A stretch of 64,000 bases of DNA, taken from Locusta migratoria. Its lineage: Eukaryota; Arthropoda; Insecta; Orthoptera; Acrididae. The stretch lies in the NCBI GenBank assembly GCA_026315105.1, contig CM048747.1:279384154-279448153 (forward strand). Direction: 5' to 3'. Below the pieces are notes generated by a model. The model saw only the letters and a program-made list of their open reading frames with translations. It was not told the DNA's origin and did not search any database. Positions 11,335-22,455 of this stretch are shown in pieces. Both the position numbers and the translations under genes were made by a program. Positions within the stretch are counted from its first letter, which is position 1. Each line of letters opens with the position of its first letter.

Positions 11335-11455
11335 TTAGGACAGGATCATAGCCATTGGAATTATTTACGTTTCATTGGCCTTCTTGTATGATTATTATTA
11401 AAAATCTATACCCTTAGTTTCGTGTTAGCGTATTTTTATAATGATGATGTAAATG
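11335..11455. other. Short unassigned spacer
   Basis: No feature was recognised. Confidence 0.3.
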
Positions 11456-12277
11456 TTAATCCTTTCCTGCCCGAAGGGACTTAAAAGTCCCAGCCCATTT
11501 ACAGCTTCATAAAAGAAAGCGGAAAATTATATCTGACGTGTATTGCTGATGGGACGTCAGGGTCCCTTTGTTGTATCGTATGAAACACTCCCTGGCCGAT
11601 ATTTTTCAGTATCACTGCTCACAGCAGTAAACAACGGACTGTTTTACGTCTGTGTGCACGATTTTGTCAGGCGAGTTTTGTTTACACAAAAAGACGCTGT
11701 TGCGTGTTTTCACGTTGGTAATTTTGTTTTCTACTGTTTTAGCTAATGGAAACTGATATTATTCAATGACTAGAGCTCTTTTTATTTATATATTGTTCAA
11801 AACTGTGCCTACAAGTTTTTAGTACTGACAGTGTGTCAAAGGCATTTGTGCATTTTATTTTTGTAGTTTTCTTTGTTGCTAGGTGGCAGTAATAAATACT
11901 TGTAGTTTTCTATTTTTACGAATTACTAAATATGAATACGGTTCAGGGATAACTACTGTTTGCCTATTTGCTTTTTTCCCCTTCATATCAATATCTAAAA
12001 CGGCATCTCAATATAGAAATTATACTGTCTGTTTCTTGCTGGTAAATCCTTTTGTTAACAGAGATAAGCATTTCATAATATCTCCAAATTACATTATATT
12101 CTCTTGAACTTTGAAGCCCCGTTTTTCAATTTTTTTTTAATTTTATATTTTTGCGTCAAATAAGGAAAACAAGAATGTTTGAATACACTAATGTGTTTGT
12201 ATTCACTCTGGTAGCAAAATAACCAAATGTGAAGTTAAATGCTCGAATATTTGATAGTTTGGGCAGGAAAGGGTTAA
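11456..12277. mobile_element. piggyBac-type MITE with TTAA target
   Basis: The ends are TCCTTTCCTGCCC (11460) and GGGCAGGAAAGGG (ending 12273), inverted repeats with one mismatch. Each is flanked by TTAA (11456-11459 and 12274-12277). A CCC-starting TIR with a TTAA TSD is diagnostic of piggyBac. The ~814-bp interior encodes no transposase; a subterminal palindrome GGGACTTAAAAGTCCC lies at about 11477. Short open stretches at 11543 and 11883 look fortuitous. Confidence 0.88.
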
Positions 12278-12589
12278 ACTGTATAATCTCCCTTCATTCC
12301 TTTCATGTGTGAACTGACGCGTAGGACAGAAAAGACGAGAGGGAGCCAGTGGGAGAGTGGGTCAGGTCAGGCACGCGCTCGCAGTGCAGACGGGAGGAAG
12401 CCATCCTTCATGCACGCCCCGCATTAAAATAGCGCCTGCCGCAAGACCAGCGCGGCCCCTTCGGCATCTGCCATTTTTAATTAGCTCCGGAAACAACTGC
12501 CGCTCACCAGCGTCACACCTGAAAGCCATCGGCACCAGCTGCTCGCGCTTGTGTTCTTCTTCCTCGTTAGCAAAAGTTCGCACTAGCAG
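12278..12589. other. GC-rich unassigned segment
   Basis: The composition rises sharply relative to its surroundings (GCGCGGCCCC, CACCAGCTGCTCGCG), and it is open in two frames without a recognisable protein. It is either low-copy DNA or an unfamiliar repeat. The same flank resumes at 18308 after the Tc1/mariner element. Confidence 0.4.
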
Positions 12590-12655
12590 TACACGACCTA
12601 CAAAAGTATTCGGACACCCACAAAACCATACTTATTTCATATTAGGTGCATTGTG

Positions 12656-14167
12656 CTAACACCTAGGGCTGGGCAAACGGTACTCGCGTTCGGACATGCT
12701 CGGGATTTCCCGATACAGCAGAGAGCTCGATACAGTAACGAACTGTTCGAACACTCAGATAACAAAAGACGTTGCGTATCTGCAAACAGTACGCTGGAAA
12801 TTTTGAAGTTACCGGGCTATTGCTTTGCTCAGAGCCAATTTCATAGGAATTATAAGTACATGTAAATAAAGAAAAAAAAGGCATCAGTATGATAAACTAT
12901 ATTTTTTTTAAAACAGTGCATAAGTGACCTGTCTGATATCACTACAAGATATGATCCATTCATAAACAAAATTTCTGCTACTATAACAGAATTACTGCAT
13001 CAAATTACTGCAAAGCTAACAGTCGAACGAAAGAAATGTTATTTCTGGAAGTATGTAACATTACTGTGAATCCTTCATAAGTAGAAATTACGTTTAATGT
13101 GATAATAAGAGATAGGTTGCAAGTGACAATTCCATCACCCCGTTTACATGGGCTCCCAAAACCGGATTTCGTAAACCGATTTCCCAATTCCGATTTTGGT
13201 TGGTCATCTAAACACTCCAAAATCGATTCTGGAAATCCACTTCTCTAAAGCGGTTTTCCAGTTCCACAATCGATTTTCGTGTCCATGTAAACGCAACCGT
13301 TTTTGAAGCGTTCTTGGCTTGTCAGATTGTGTTTTTTTGGTAAGAATTTTCGGCACATATGGACCGAGTGATATTTTCTAATATGAAATAAAAGTATTAA
13401 TATTAGAGAGAGCATGAATCTGTGTATTTAAGTAAAGAAAAATAGCGATTATGCTGACTAAATCAGGGACTGAATCAGCTGTTTTTCAGCCGCCATCTTA
13501 AGTGGATTTGGAAATCCGATTCAGGCTGTGCCATGTAAACACGACAGCGAAAAACGGTTTACGAAAATCGGTTTTCGTCTTCCGGAAGATGTGTTCCATG
13601 TAAACGTAGTGCATTTCCTGTTCATACGGTACAGTAACACCAGACTGTGGTAACACTGTAACAGACAAAATGTAACCACTTTTAATCGCCTGGAAAACAA
13701 GATGAAAAGAGATGAAATAGAGAAAGCATTAGAAATTTAACACCCAAAAACGGAAATAATTCATACAAAAATGAACTGTAATTGGAACCACAGAATGAAC
13801 AGTGCACGAGCTGCTGTTTACGTAGTACCAACAGGCGTCGCTAGATTGCAGCACTAAAATTATAAATCGCGATTGCTATCGTTTTCGTATAGGTTAAATT
13901 CGTTACTGTTTTTACTTATGACCTGCTACTACAGTCATACATATTATTATCCATACTTATTATTACCCATAACAGATTAATGACATTATTTTCGTTACTG
14001 CCGAAAGATTTATGAATATCATCGCTGTAATTCGTAGTAGTAGTACCTCCTGACATTGCTAGATAGCGTCGTGATCGAATGTTCGAACATATCCCGAGAG
14101 TTCCCGAATTGTGACGTAAATTGTTCGAACAGTTCGAGTCATGTTCAAACCCAGTTATACTAACACC
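12656..14167. mobile_element. hAT element inside the Tc1/mariner TIR
   Basis: It starts TAGGGCTGGGCAAAC at 12664 and ends GTTCAAACCCAGTTATA at 14159, inverted with mismatches. It is flanked by the octamer CTAACACC (12656-12663 and 14160-14167). The 8-bp TSD and the TAGnnnTGGGCAAA terminus are hAT features. TTCGAAC-rich subterminal repeats occur at both ends (12735-12750 and 14122-14140). No transposase is visible; it carries the MITE at 13136-13611. Confidence 0.9.
13133..13614. mobile_element. 476-bp MITE with CAT flanks
   Basis: CACCCCGTTTACATGGG (13136) and CCATGTAAACGTAGTG (ending 13611) are inverted termini. Internal AAACCG/CGGTTT and GGAAATCC motifs are repeated in both orientations. 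The trinucleotide CAT flanks both ends. A 3-bp TSD suggests PIF/Harbinger, but the target is not TWA, so the superfamily is open. Confidence 0.78.
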
Positions 14168-15171
14168 TACTGCCAGGTACTCCATATCAGTGAGTTCAGT
14201 AGTCATTAGACATCGCGAGAGAGCAAAATGGGTGCTCTGCGGGACTCACGGACTTGGAACGTGGTCAGGTCAGCATGGCCCCCACGAGGGTGGGGCTGGG
14301 TGGATTCATGGGTCCAGGGCCCGGTGCTGAAGGGGGCCCGTGCCTAGCCCTAAATTATTCAGTTTTTTGGTTACTGAAATTAAAAACAAACTAGAAAAAA
14401 ACATATTGAATATTTTTCATCTAACGAAATTTTAGAAGACTCTACTGGCAATTGTAGTAAATATTTTTGATAAACCTCTTATCTTAAACGATAACTTCGA
14501 TTGCTGCTCTTAGTTATTGCCATTGGTTGGTATTGTATGTGTGTATTAACTAAGGTGACCAATCTATTGTGCACCCTCTTCTAGAATGTTCTACTTCAAA
14601 TATATTCCTAAATATTATACTACCTAGAAGGACCGCAGGGCCAGTTTGGCCCCTCATAGCGTTTTCTGTATTTTCAGCACGTTTCCTTGTAATACTGTGT
14701 ATGAAATAAAACCAACTGTTGTCTCCTTGTTGTTGCAATATGTGACAACAATGCCATACATTCCAGCACTAACTGCGGTGGGGCAGCTGGGGATGGCGGT
14801 CATGTATGTATCAGTTTTGCCTGCACTCACATTGTGTGAGAGAGCGTGATCTTTTCTGACGAAGAGCATGGCCAAAAATTTACAAGTTGTATGAATGTGA
14901 ACATGAGTTAGTTGGCAGCTCAGCGATCATCTTTATGATGAGTTGCTAGCTATCCTCATATTATCAACATTCCAATCTGGAACTTCCAATGTTAAAAATC
15001 AATAAAAGTAGATATGATGGTTACAATGAATTATCTTTCACAATCTGGCCGTATAAGCAATGAAACTGCATGGTGCCAATTTGGCCTCAGAGGTTCTTCT
15101 ACGTAGTAGCTTGCATGCGATCCTTCTAGTTTTAAATGCCAAGTACACTAGATACCAGGTATAAAACATGA

Positions 15172-15678
15172 TATAATTAGTTCTATGTTTGGTTGTGTGG
15201 TCATCTTCCGCAGCAGCCGTTAAAATTGATTATAAGACGTAATCCGCCTTATGCTGACTGCAATAAAGAGATTTATTTTACACCATACGCGTTTCGCTTT
15301 TTATTTTAAAAGCATCTTCTGTGGTTTGTAAATGATACAAAATGTTTGTACAGTTTATTTTCGATACATAGATTAAAAACAGATATAAAAAAATAAAAAT
15401 AAAAATTAATTTAAAAAAACTTTGTGCACGTTAGTCCTATATTTGGTCTACATCGTGAGTAGACCCAAATATCAAGTTGAAAACACATAGGCCTAACGTG
15501 CACAAAGTTTTTTTAGTAATTGTTTTTAATCTATGTATCGAAAAAAACTGTACGAACATTTTGTATCACTTACAGACCACAGAAGATGCTTTTAAAATAA
15601 AAAGCGAAACGCGTCTGGTGTAAAATAAATCTCTTTATTACAGCCAGCATAAGACGGATTACCTCTTATAATTAGTTC
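15172..15678. mobile_element. Penelope-like foldback insertion with 12-bp TSD
   Basis: The direct repeat TATAATTAGTTC (15172-15183 and 15667-15678) bounds an insert at 15184-15666. Its two arms (15229-15440 and 15470-15666) are inverted copies, including the GCTTTTAAAATAAAAAGCGAAACGCGT block in both. Inverted partial copies with TSDs of about a dozen bases are typical of Penelope-like insertions. Each arm holds a hammerhead-like box (see the ncRNA entry at 15571). Confidence 0.78.
15571..15620 (+). ncRNA. Hammerhead-like motif (degenerate core), also in the left arm at 15283-15330 (-)
   Basis: The order is ACCA, CAGAAGA, T, a 6-bp helix (GCTTTT/AAAAGC), GAA, self-complementary ACGCGT, C, then TGGT pairing with ACCA. 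The layout matches a hammerhead with a palindromic stem III, but core U4 is A and one extra base precedes stem II. An active ribozyme is unlikely in this copy. Confidence 0.3.
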
Positions 15679-15948
15679 CTTTGCCCATTTTACTCTGGTT
15701 ATCATGCTGCTTAGGGGTTAGTTCTCAAGTCATGCCGTTGACGCAGCAGTTTGACGTTACTTTTGGCGTAGCTTGAAAAGGAATTGATGGATCAGCTTGT
15801 GGAGTAGTGTAGTGATATTTTTCTTTACGCCTACTCCTGCGAAGATGAGATTTTCATGTGTGTACAGCAATTCCGCCTTATCTGGTTCAGCGTCTACCAG
15901 AAGTACGGACAAGTGTTCTGTTAAGCCAAACTAGGGCTTACTGTGGCC

Positions 15949-16261
15949 CAGGCCCGTAGCCAAGGGGGCGAGGGGGGGGGGGAGGGCTGGATGAAGTGCA
16001 TCTACCTCCGACCCTCCCCCCCCCCCAAAAAAAAAATAAAACCTCTCGCTATTCACCTAACACCTGATAAAGTCATTCAAAAGTATGCTGACGTTGCTCC
16101 TTCGAGATTTGTATTGAATAAAATTCAATATGGTTTCTACTGAAATAATCTGCGCCTTTAGTTCAACTTACGTTGTAGAGTTTCACAAGTTGGAATATAC
16201 GTCATAATTGACTGATTCTCCCCTCCCCCCTCCCAAAACCAAATTCTAACTACGGACCTGC
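15949..16261. mobile_element. Small hAT-like MITE with poly-G/C interior
   Basis: CAGGCCCGTAGCCAAGG (15949) and, inverted, CAGGTCCGTAGTTAG (right end at 16261) are the termini. The flanking octamers CTGTGGCC / CAGCGGCT match at 5 of 8 positions. A CAGGCCCGTAGC-type end is common in hAT MITEs. Confidence 0.6.
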
Positions 16262-16465
16262 AGCGGCTATTGTAAGTAAAATCACAATTTTAAGTAAAAT
16301 AATTTTATAAATTAAGCTTACCGTATCAGATTTATACCTTATTATATCAAGTTAAAGTACATTCTGAAAAGAGCGTGATTACGGTATAAACTTGCAATAA
16401 CAAACTACTGCATACAACCGTAAAAAAAGACGTCTCTGATTCTGGATCCAGGGCCATGGTCAGGT

Positions 16466-17096
16466 GATTGGGTGTCACTTCTGTAGGAAGTCTGTAGGCG
16501 AGATTTCCAAATTTCTAAAGATCCTAAGGCCTGTTTCTGATTTGATAGTGAAATGCAAACTTGAACGGACACGTGCTGCACGAAAGCGTACAGGCCGACC
16601 TCGTCTGTTGACTGACGGAGACCGCCGACATTTGAAAAGGGTCGTACAGTGTAATAGGCAGGCGTCTATCCAGACCACCACACAGGAATTCTAAAGTGCA
16701 TCAGGATCCAGTCCAAGTATTGTGACAGTTAGTCGGGAGGTGGAAAACTTGGATTTCATGGTCAATGCCAAATGACGCCTCGCGTGGTGTAAGGAGCGTA
16801 AACACTGGACGATTGAACAGTGAAAAAATGAGTAGAGTAACGAATCACGGTCCACAACGTGGCGATCCGATGGCAGGGTGTGCGTATGGCGAATGCCTTG
16901 TGAACGTCATCTGCCAGCGTGTATAGTGCCAACACTAAAACTCGGAGGCGGTGGTGATATGGTGTTGTGTTTTTCATGGAGGTGTCTTGCATCCTTGTTG
17001 TTTTGCGTGGCACTATCCCAGCACAGGCCTTCGTTTATTTTTAAGCACCTTTTGCTTCCCACGGTGTAAGAGAATTTCGAGGATGGCGACCATATT
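16466..17096 (+). pseudogene. Tc1/mariner transposase, N-terminal half
   Basis: It encodes GCHFCRKSVGEISKF (helix-turn-helix) and TGRPRLLTDGDRRHLKRVV (linker, AT-hook-like GRPR), then, in other frames, the start of the DDE domain (HWTIEQ, an SDES-like segment at about 16835-16845, DGRVCVWRMPCERHLPACIVPTLKLGGGG). Cut-and-paste transposition by this family uses the DD34D/E triad. Several frameshifts and a stop after TTQEF (16692) inactivate it. It breaks at about 17097, where a LINE is inserted. Confidence 0.88.
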
Positions 17097-17097
17097 T

Positions 17098-17968
17098 CAA
17101 CAGAGGTGATATCGGGCGTTCCACAGGGTAGTGTAATTGGTCCTCTGCTATTCCTTATTTACATAAACGATTTAGGGGAAATCTAAGTACGTTAGCTCTC
17201 TTAGGTTGTTTGCAGATGACGCCGTAATTTACCGTCTAGTAAAATCATCTGAAGATCAAAACCAACTGCAGAACGATCTAAATAAGATATCACTATGATG
17301 TAAAACTGGAAATAATGAGAAGTGTGAAGTCGTCCACGTGAGTACGAAAAGAAATCCGTTAACTTTGTTTACATGATAAATCAATCAAATGTGAAGGCAG
17401 TAAACTCCACAAAATACCCAGGAATTACAAATACTTCTGACTTAAATTGGAAACAACAAGTAGATAATGTCGTGGGAAAGGCGAACCAGAGACTGCGTTT
17501 TATTGGCAGAACCCTTAAAAGATGCAACAGAACTATTAAAGAAACTGCATACACTACGCTTGCCCATCCTTTTTTGGAGTATTGCTGCCCAGTGTGGGAT
17601 CCTTATCAGGTGGGTTTGACGGAGGACATCGAAAGAGTCCAAAGAAGGGCAGCTCGTTTCGTATTGTCACGATACAGGGGAGACAACGTTACGGCTGCGG
17701 CGTGGGCTACTTACGAAACTAAAATCGCCAACATTCTCCTCCGAATGCGAAGTTATATTGTTGACTCCCACTTACATAGTTAGGAATGATCACCAGAATA
17801 AAATACGAGAAATCAGAGCCCGAACGGAGACATTCAGGTGTTCATTCTTTCCGCGCACTATTAGTGAATTGAATGGGAGATAAAATAATACTTCGGTGGT
17901 TCGATGAACCCTCTGCCAGGCACTTAAATGTGATTTGCAGAGTACCCATGTAGATGTAGATGTAAATG
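17098..17968 (+). mobile_element. LINE (TGTAGA-tail family) inserted in the transposase
   Basis: It begins at GGCGTTCCACAGGGTAGTG (the PQGS RT motif) and ends with the GTAGATGTAGATGTA tail (17950-17966). 17373-17783 is open for 136 residues and encodes the palm-to-thumb region (KYPGITNTSDLNWKQQVDN, HPFLEYCCPVWDPYQVGLTEDIERVQRRAARFVLSRYRGDN). The upstream FADD box is frame-shifted (around 17215). It is 5' truncated, as usual for LINEs. No clean TSD was found. Confidence 0.9.
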
Positions 17969-18300
17969 AAACACGATGGAGCATCTGTTCCAAGTGCACG
18001 GCCTGTGGGGAAGTGGTTACACGACAATAACATCCCTGTAATAAACTGGGCTGCACAGAATCCTGACTGGTTTTCTGCAGAACACCTCTGTCATGGTTTG
18101 GAACACCGACTTCGTGCCAGGCCTCAGCGACCTACATCAATGCCTCTCCTCAGTGAAGAAATGGCTGACCTGATTGAACATGTGGCTGCGAAAGAGGAAG
18201 CTGCCGTCAAGGGCCAAAACCATACTGAATTCCTGCATTACCGATGGAGAGCGACACAAACTTGTAAGGCATTTTCAGCGGGTGTTCGGATACTTTTGAT
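17969..18300 (+). pseudogene. Tc1/mariner transposase, C-terminal half
   Basis: It continues the gene broken at 17097: GKWLHDNNIPVINWAAQNPD followed by HGLEHRLRARPQRPTSMPLL (normally WPAQSPDLNPIE...W). The position of the last catalytic acidic residue is disturbed: the segment after NPD reads WFSAEHL, so the DLNPIE block is altered. The right TIR follows immediately. Confidence 0.88.
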
Positions 18301-18309
18301 CACGTAGTA

Positions 18310-18630
18310 TAAAGCAGTGAGTGTACACACAGTGGCGTAGCAAGGAAGGTCTGGGGGGGGGATGCGACCCTTACCGGGTACCAGTTCCTTTGGTGTGATA
18401 AGAACTTGCTACGTTGTGACACTAACTTCAAAAATACTTATTAATACCGTAGCTTCTCGGTATAATTATATATCGATGTAAACGATTCGGCAAAACTTCG
18501 GGAATAGTCAAAAATACGATACAACACGTCGACTTTGACCAATGACGTCATATACGAAGCAAAGATATGGAAGTAATAACATTTGAACATCTGACGTCTA
18601 TCAATAAATATATCGATTATTAATATACCA
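18310..18630. other. Possible hAT-type terminus and unassigned AT-rich DNA
   Basis: CAGTGGCGTAGCAAGG at about 18331 followed by a G-run resembles a hAT MITE end, but I cannot place the second end. Confidence 0.3.
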
Positions 18631-18990
18631 AAGGTAATACAATTTTTAAATTATACCATATGAAGCTAATTACGAGAAAACTGTATCGTATTCTTGACTT
18701 GAGCAGGGGGTCAAGTCTAGTTTATGATACAATTTTTAAATGGAACCATATGACGCTATTCCATGAGATAACTGTATCGTATTCTTGACTTGATCAGGGG
18801 GAGGTCAGGTCTAGTTCACGATACAATTTTTAAATGGAACCATAGGACGCTATTTCAAGAAATAACTGTATCGTATTCTTGACTTGAGCAGGGGAAGGTC
18901 AAGTCTAGTTTACGATAAAATTTTTAAATGGTGCCATATGACGCTATTTCATGAGATAACGTATCGTATTCTTGACTTCTACAATGGTTG
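18631..18990 (+). repeat. ~93-bp satellite, nearly four copies
   Basis: The anchor AATTTTTAAA occurs at 18641, 18731, 18825 and 18919 (spacing 90, 94, 94). Each unit also carries ACCATATGA, CTGTATCGTATTCTTGACTT and GTCAAGTCTAGTT. Within a unit GATACAAT and TGTATC are mutually inverted, so each repeat can form a hairpin. Confidence 0.93.
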
Positions 18991-19605
18991 GAGTTATCAG
19001 CATAGTACGCTGCATAAACCATAGACCAAAAATATCATAGACTGCGCATGTCCCTATCTCTGCCGTGTTGCGGTTTGAAAGCAACATTTAAAATTGACTC
19101 GAGTCACCTGACTGAGCAATAGTTTTTCTCTTTTGCAGATAAAATCAAGCGTTGATTTTAACAATAAAACGACTCCTCGTATTCCTATTACACATGTAGT
19201 AGTAAAAGTAACGTAATTTCTCTATATTACTAATATCAATGCGCTCATCGTTGTTTTTACATATGCCCAGACGAAAAGTATTTTCAATTCTTTTTACGAA
19301 CTACAGAATTACAGATGCCCAGTGTTTGTGTTGCACTATAAATATTCAACTTTTACCAATTTATGAATGTGATTATCAATGGGAAGAGTATTTCAGCTGG
19401 TCTGGACGGAATTTATATGTCAGCAAGTAGGATAAGTTCTGCTTTTAATAACGTTAAGAATGATACATACAGACTTTGATTATTTTATTCCTACAGATAC
19501 AGTTCTTGTCGAGTGCATTGGTAATGTTTTCTTATCACGATATTATGTAAACATCCAATACTTTGCTTGTTTTATGTTTTGCCATCACTGTATTCGGCAA
19601 GAGGA
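18991..19605. other. Unassigned stretch
   Basis: No gene or recognised repeat; a 63-codon open stretch at 19239 has no domain. Confidence 0.4.
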
Positions 19606-20308
19606 TTAAAATATGTTGTTGTGGTCTTCAGTCCGGGGACTGCTTTGATGCAGCTCTTCACCCTACTCTATCCTGATCAAACCTCTTCGTCTCCTCATAA
19701 CAATGGCAACCTACATCCCTTTGAATCTACTTACTGTATTCATCACTTGGTCTGCCTCTGTGATTTTTACCCCACACACTTCCCTCCAACGCTAAATTCA
19801 TGGTTCCTTGATGTCTAAGAATGTGTCCTACCAATCGATCCCTTATTTTAGTCAAGGTATGCCAGAAATTCCTTTTCTCCCAAATTCTGTGCAGTACCTC
19901 TTCATTAGTTACGCGATCCAACCACCTAATCTTCAGCACTCTTATGTAACACCGCATTTGGAAAGCCTCTATCATCTTCCTGTCCGCACTGTTTACAGTC
20001 CATGTTTCACTCCCGTACAAAACAACACTCCACACAAATTACTTTACAGAATAGGCTACCTTACGCTGCAATTAATATTCGATATTAGCAATTTTCTCTT
20101 TTTCAAAAACGCTTTCCTTCGCATTGCCACTCTATTTTATTTCCTCTGTACTGCCCAAGTAACAAAACTCATTCACCACTTTTATTGTTTCGTTACGTAA
20201 TCTAATATCTTTAGCATCGCCTGGTTTTCTTAGACTGCATTCCATTGCCCTTGTTTTGCTCTTGTTAATGTTCATCTTATACGCACCTTTCAACACACTC
20301 TCCATTCC
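19606..20308 (-). pseudogene. EN/RT LINE, 3' fragment
   Basis: On the minus strand it encodes LYGSETWTVNSADRKMIEAF, IRWLDRVTNEEVLHRI and LVGHILRHQGTMNLALEGSVWGKNHRGRPSDEY. This is the C-terminal part of the same family as the element at 48164-51638, including the GxNHRGRP block. It ends with the family 3' end (complement of TTGTTGTGGTCTTCAGTC, about 19616). The 5' side stops at about 20308 within the ERCxLKGAYKMNINKS region. Confidence 0.9.
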
Positions 20309-20520
20309 GTAGCATGTAAGTCTGGTTGAACACCTTCACCAGACATCCATGATGGTATTTTAAATTTGTATTCATGAATCTATGCCAAGATGGTGTAATT
20401 CCCATCGTTTTTTAAAATCTTTTTCTGATGATGATGTCTCGAAACGCGTCATGAAATAAAGCTAACTGCGACCAAGACATTTCAACAATTTTTTTATACA
20501 TGCCAACGTAAGGTCGCGTG
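20309..20520 (+). repeat. Unclassified repeat carrying a hammerhead-like box
   Basis: It follows the LINE truncation point and contains CTGATGA (20425-20431), GAAACGCGTC (20441-20450) and an AATAAA run after it. It resembles the Penelope-like insertions elsewhere in the window; its limits are not defined. Confidence 0.4.
20412..20461 (+). ncRNA. Hammerhead-like motif with consensus CTGATGA
   Basis: CTGATGA matches the CUGANGA consensus fully, followed by a very short helix and GAA, then self-complementary ACGCGT and C. The downstream ATGAAATAAAG can pair loosely with the upstream T-rich flank. Stem II is only about two base pairs here, so activity is doubtful. Confidence 0.3.
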
Positions 20521-20899
20521 TCCAACAAAAAATGGATGGTTTTATGAACCAAGTGATAAACATTGTGACACCGTTACGTTAGACCACTCGCTCACAAGTG
20601 ACTGTGTTTCCTTCGATTGTGCGCACGCCGGTGACGTGGTACGGGCGAGTCCATTTGTTCGGAGGTAAGATAGGTATGTAAACAACGTGTGATATCAGCG
20701 ACAATAGTAGTTTCCATTGTATAGTATCTCCACAGCAGTGTTGCCACTATGTAAGTTCCATCTCTCGTATTAAGGATTATCTTAGTTCCACTATGAGTCA
20801 AAGACGAGTGTGGGAGTTTTCTTAACAATAGTGCTGTAGTTAAAGTATTGATTTTGATGACGCAATTCAAAGTTTTCAACAGAAAAATTTTGAACGAAC
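20521..20899. other. Unassigned stretch
   Basis: No gene was identified. A moderately GC-rich island at 20590-20660 (GTGCGCACGCCGGTGACGTGG) has no clear feature. Confidence 0.35.
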
Positions 20900-21529
20900 A
20901 GATTCAATGTACAGTACTATCATGAGGAAAAATATCGGAACGACCTGAATAGCGTTGCGCCTGATGTGCATGCATCCCAAATAACGTACCTGTCTTGCGG
21001 ATTCTCTAATCGCTTAGCGGTATAGACGTTCTATTAAAAAATTGGACTCACTACAGAAATCATTCCAGATGTAAAATAACATCAGGATATTACAAATAAC
21101 AGGTAACACGTTACTAAGTTCTTAAAGTTTGTAAACAACACGTTATTACAATAACTGACACATCAAAAGTATTACCACAACACTTATGGACATGCAAGTC
21201 GCCGAAGTGGCGTCCAATTGATAGACTTGCACCAGGCCAATGAGCCACAAGAAATTATTATTTTCCACACACATTAGATTTTACAGAATCTGTGACATAA
21301 AACATACAGTAATCCTTAGACAACATTTAACATAATTACGAACAACAGATTTTACAACAGTATCGTTATTACTAAATTTCTGTAGCAGTTCCAAGTACTT
21401 TTGCTTTATGAATCGTTTTCTCACAACTGTGAAATTTCGTTCCTGTGGCGAGCGGTCTTGTATTAACGGCTTGTTGAATTAACCAGATAATAAGAACTTG
21501 ATTAAAAGCAGCAAACACTGTACGGAAAC

Positions 21530-22310
21530 TTCAATATTAAATCCTGTTCATCCTGACACTGAACTTCACTTATCCCCGCCATATCTAATTTTAATTTATC
21601 CATTTCTCTTTTCAAATTTTCTAACTTACCTACCCGATTAAGGGACAGAATATTCCATGCTCCGATCCGTAGAATGCCTGTTTTGTTTTTCTTGGTGACG
21701 ACATCCTCCTGAGTAGTCCAAGCCCGGAGATCCGAATGGGAGACTATTTTACCTCCGGAAAATTTATCCAAGGAGACGTCGTCATCATATATTCAGACAG
21801 AAGAGCTGTATGTACTCGGGAAAATTAACGACTGTAGTTTCCCCTTGATTCAGCCCGTCGCAGTAACTTCATGGCAACTCCATGTTAGCTGATGTTACAA
21901 GGCCCGCTCAATCAATCATCGAAATTTTTGCCCCTGTGACTACTGAAAATGCTGCTGTCCCTCTTCAGGAATCACACGTTTGTCTAGTCTCTCCACAGAC
22001 AACCCTCCGCTGTGGTTGCACCTACGGTACGGCTCTCTGTATCGTTTAGGTACGCAAACTTAGACAAAAGCCACCCCACCTCGGACCGCGGTGGTGTAGC
22101 CGAGCGGTCTAAAGCGTCTCGCTGCGGAGCGCGCGGTTACTCGCCGTGGAGGTTCGAGTCCTCCCTGGGGCATGGGTGTGTGTGTTCGTCCTTAGGTTAG
22201 TTTACCTAGGTTTAAGTAGTTTATAAGCTACGGGCTGATGACCATGCAGTTTGGTCCGATAGATTTACAGACATTCATTCACCCCACCTCGGCAATATCT
22301 GTGGTTCATG
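21530..22310 (-). pseudogene. EN/RT LINE, 5' fragment with endonuclease start
   Basis: On the minus strand 21502-21771 reads GILRIGAWNILSLNRVGKLENLKREMDKLKLDMAGISEVQCQDEQD. This is the start of an APE-type endonuclease (GAWNxxS and the ISEV motif with its catalytic Glu). The 5' leader upstream (to 22310) matches 48164-48500. It lacks everything after the first endonuclease block and is interrupted by the SINE at 22085. Confidence 0.88.
22072..22292 (+). mobile_element. tRNA-derived SINE with 13-bp TSD
   Basis: The SINE at 22085-22279 has box A (GTAGCCGAGCGG) and box B (GGTTCGAGTCC) plus the GTTAGTTTACCTAGGTTTAAGTAG body. The TSD CACCCCACCTCGG is at 22072-22084 and 22280-22292. The insertion site is the leader of the LINE on the other strand. 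Confidence 0.93.
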
Positions 22311-22455
22311 GAGATGTCAAAATCCGTATCAAACAACTGGGGCCGAGCCGATTTATGGTTGTCAGTAACAGGCAGAAAACACAGCAATCAGTAACACTGT
22401 CGTCAGAAACCTCTCCTTAAATTCAAAAATCTTTTTTATAAGCCAAAGGTCTATT

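Larger units (their letters stand above)
14263..16465. mobile_element. 2.2-kb insertion with 8-bp TSD, probably hAT
   Basis: The Tc1/mariner sequence ...GTGGTCAGGT breaks at 14270 and resumes GGTCAGGTGATTGGG at 16458, so GGTCAGGT is duplicated (14263-14270, 16458-16465). The insert runs 14271-16457. Its termini share ATGGCCC in inverted orientation (left after a 4-base CAGC, right as GGGCCAT). The 8-bp TSD points to hAT; the TIRs are poor. It carries the Penelope-like foldback at 15184-15666 and a small MITE at 15949-16261. No transposase is visible. Confidence 0.7.
12590..18309 (+). mobile_element. Tc1/mariner element, split by three insertions
   Basis: Left end CACGACCTACAAAAGTAT... (12592) and right end ...ATACTTTTGATCACGTAG (18307) are imperfect TIRs sharing AAAAGTATYCGRACACCC. 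TA dinucleotides flank both (12590-12591, 18308-18309). Removing the inserts (12664-14167, 14271-16465, about 17098-17968) leaves about 1.15 kb, the usual Tc1 size. The transposase halves are annotated separately. Confidence 0.9.
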
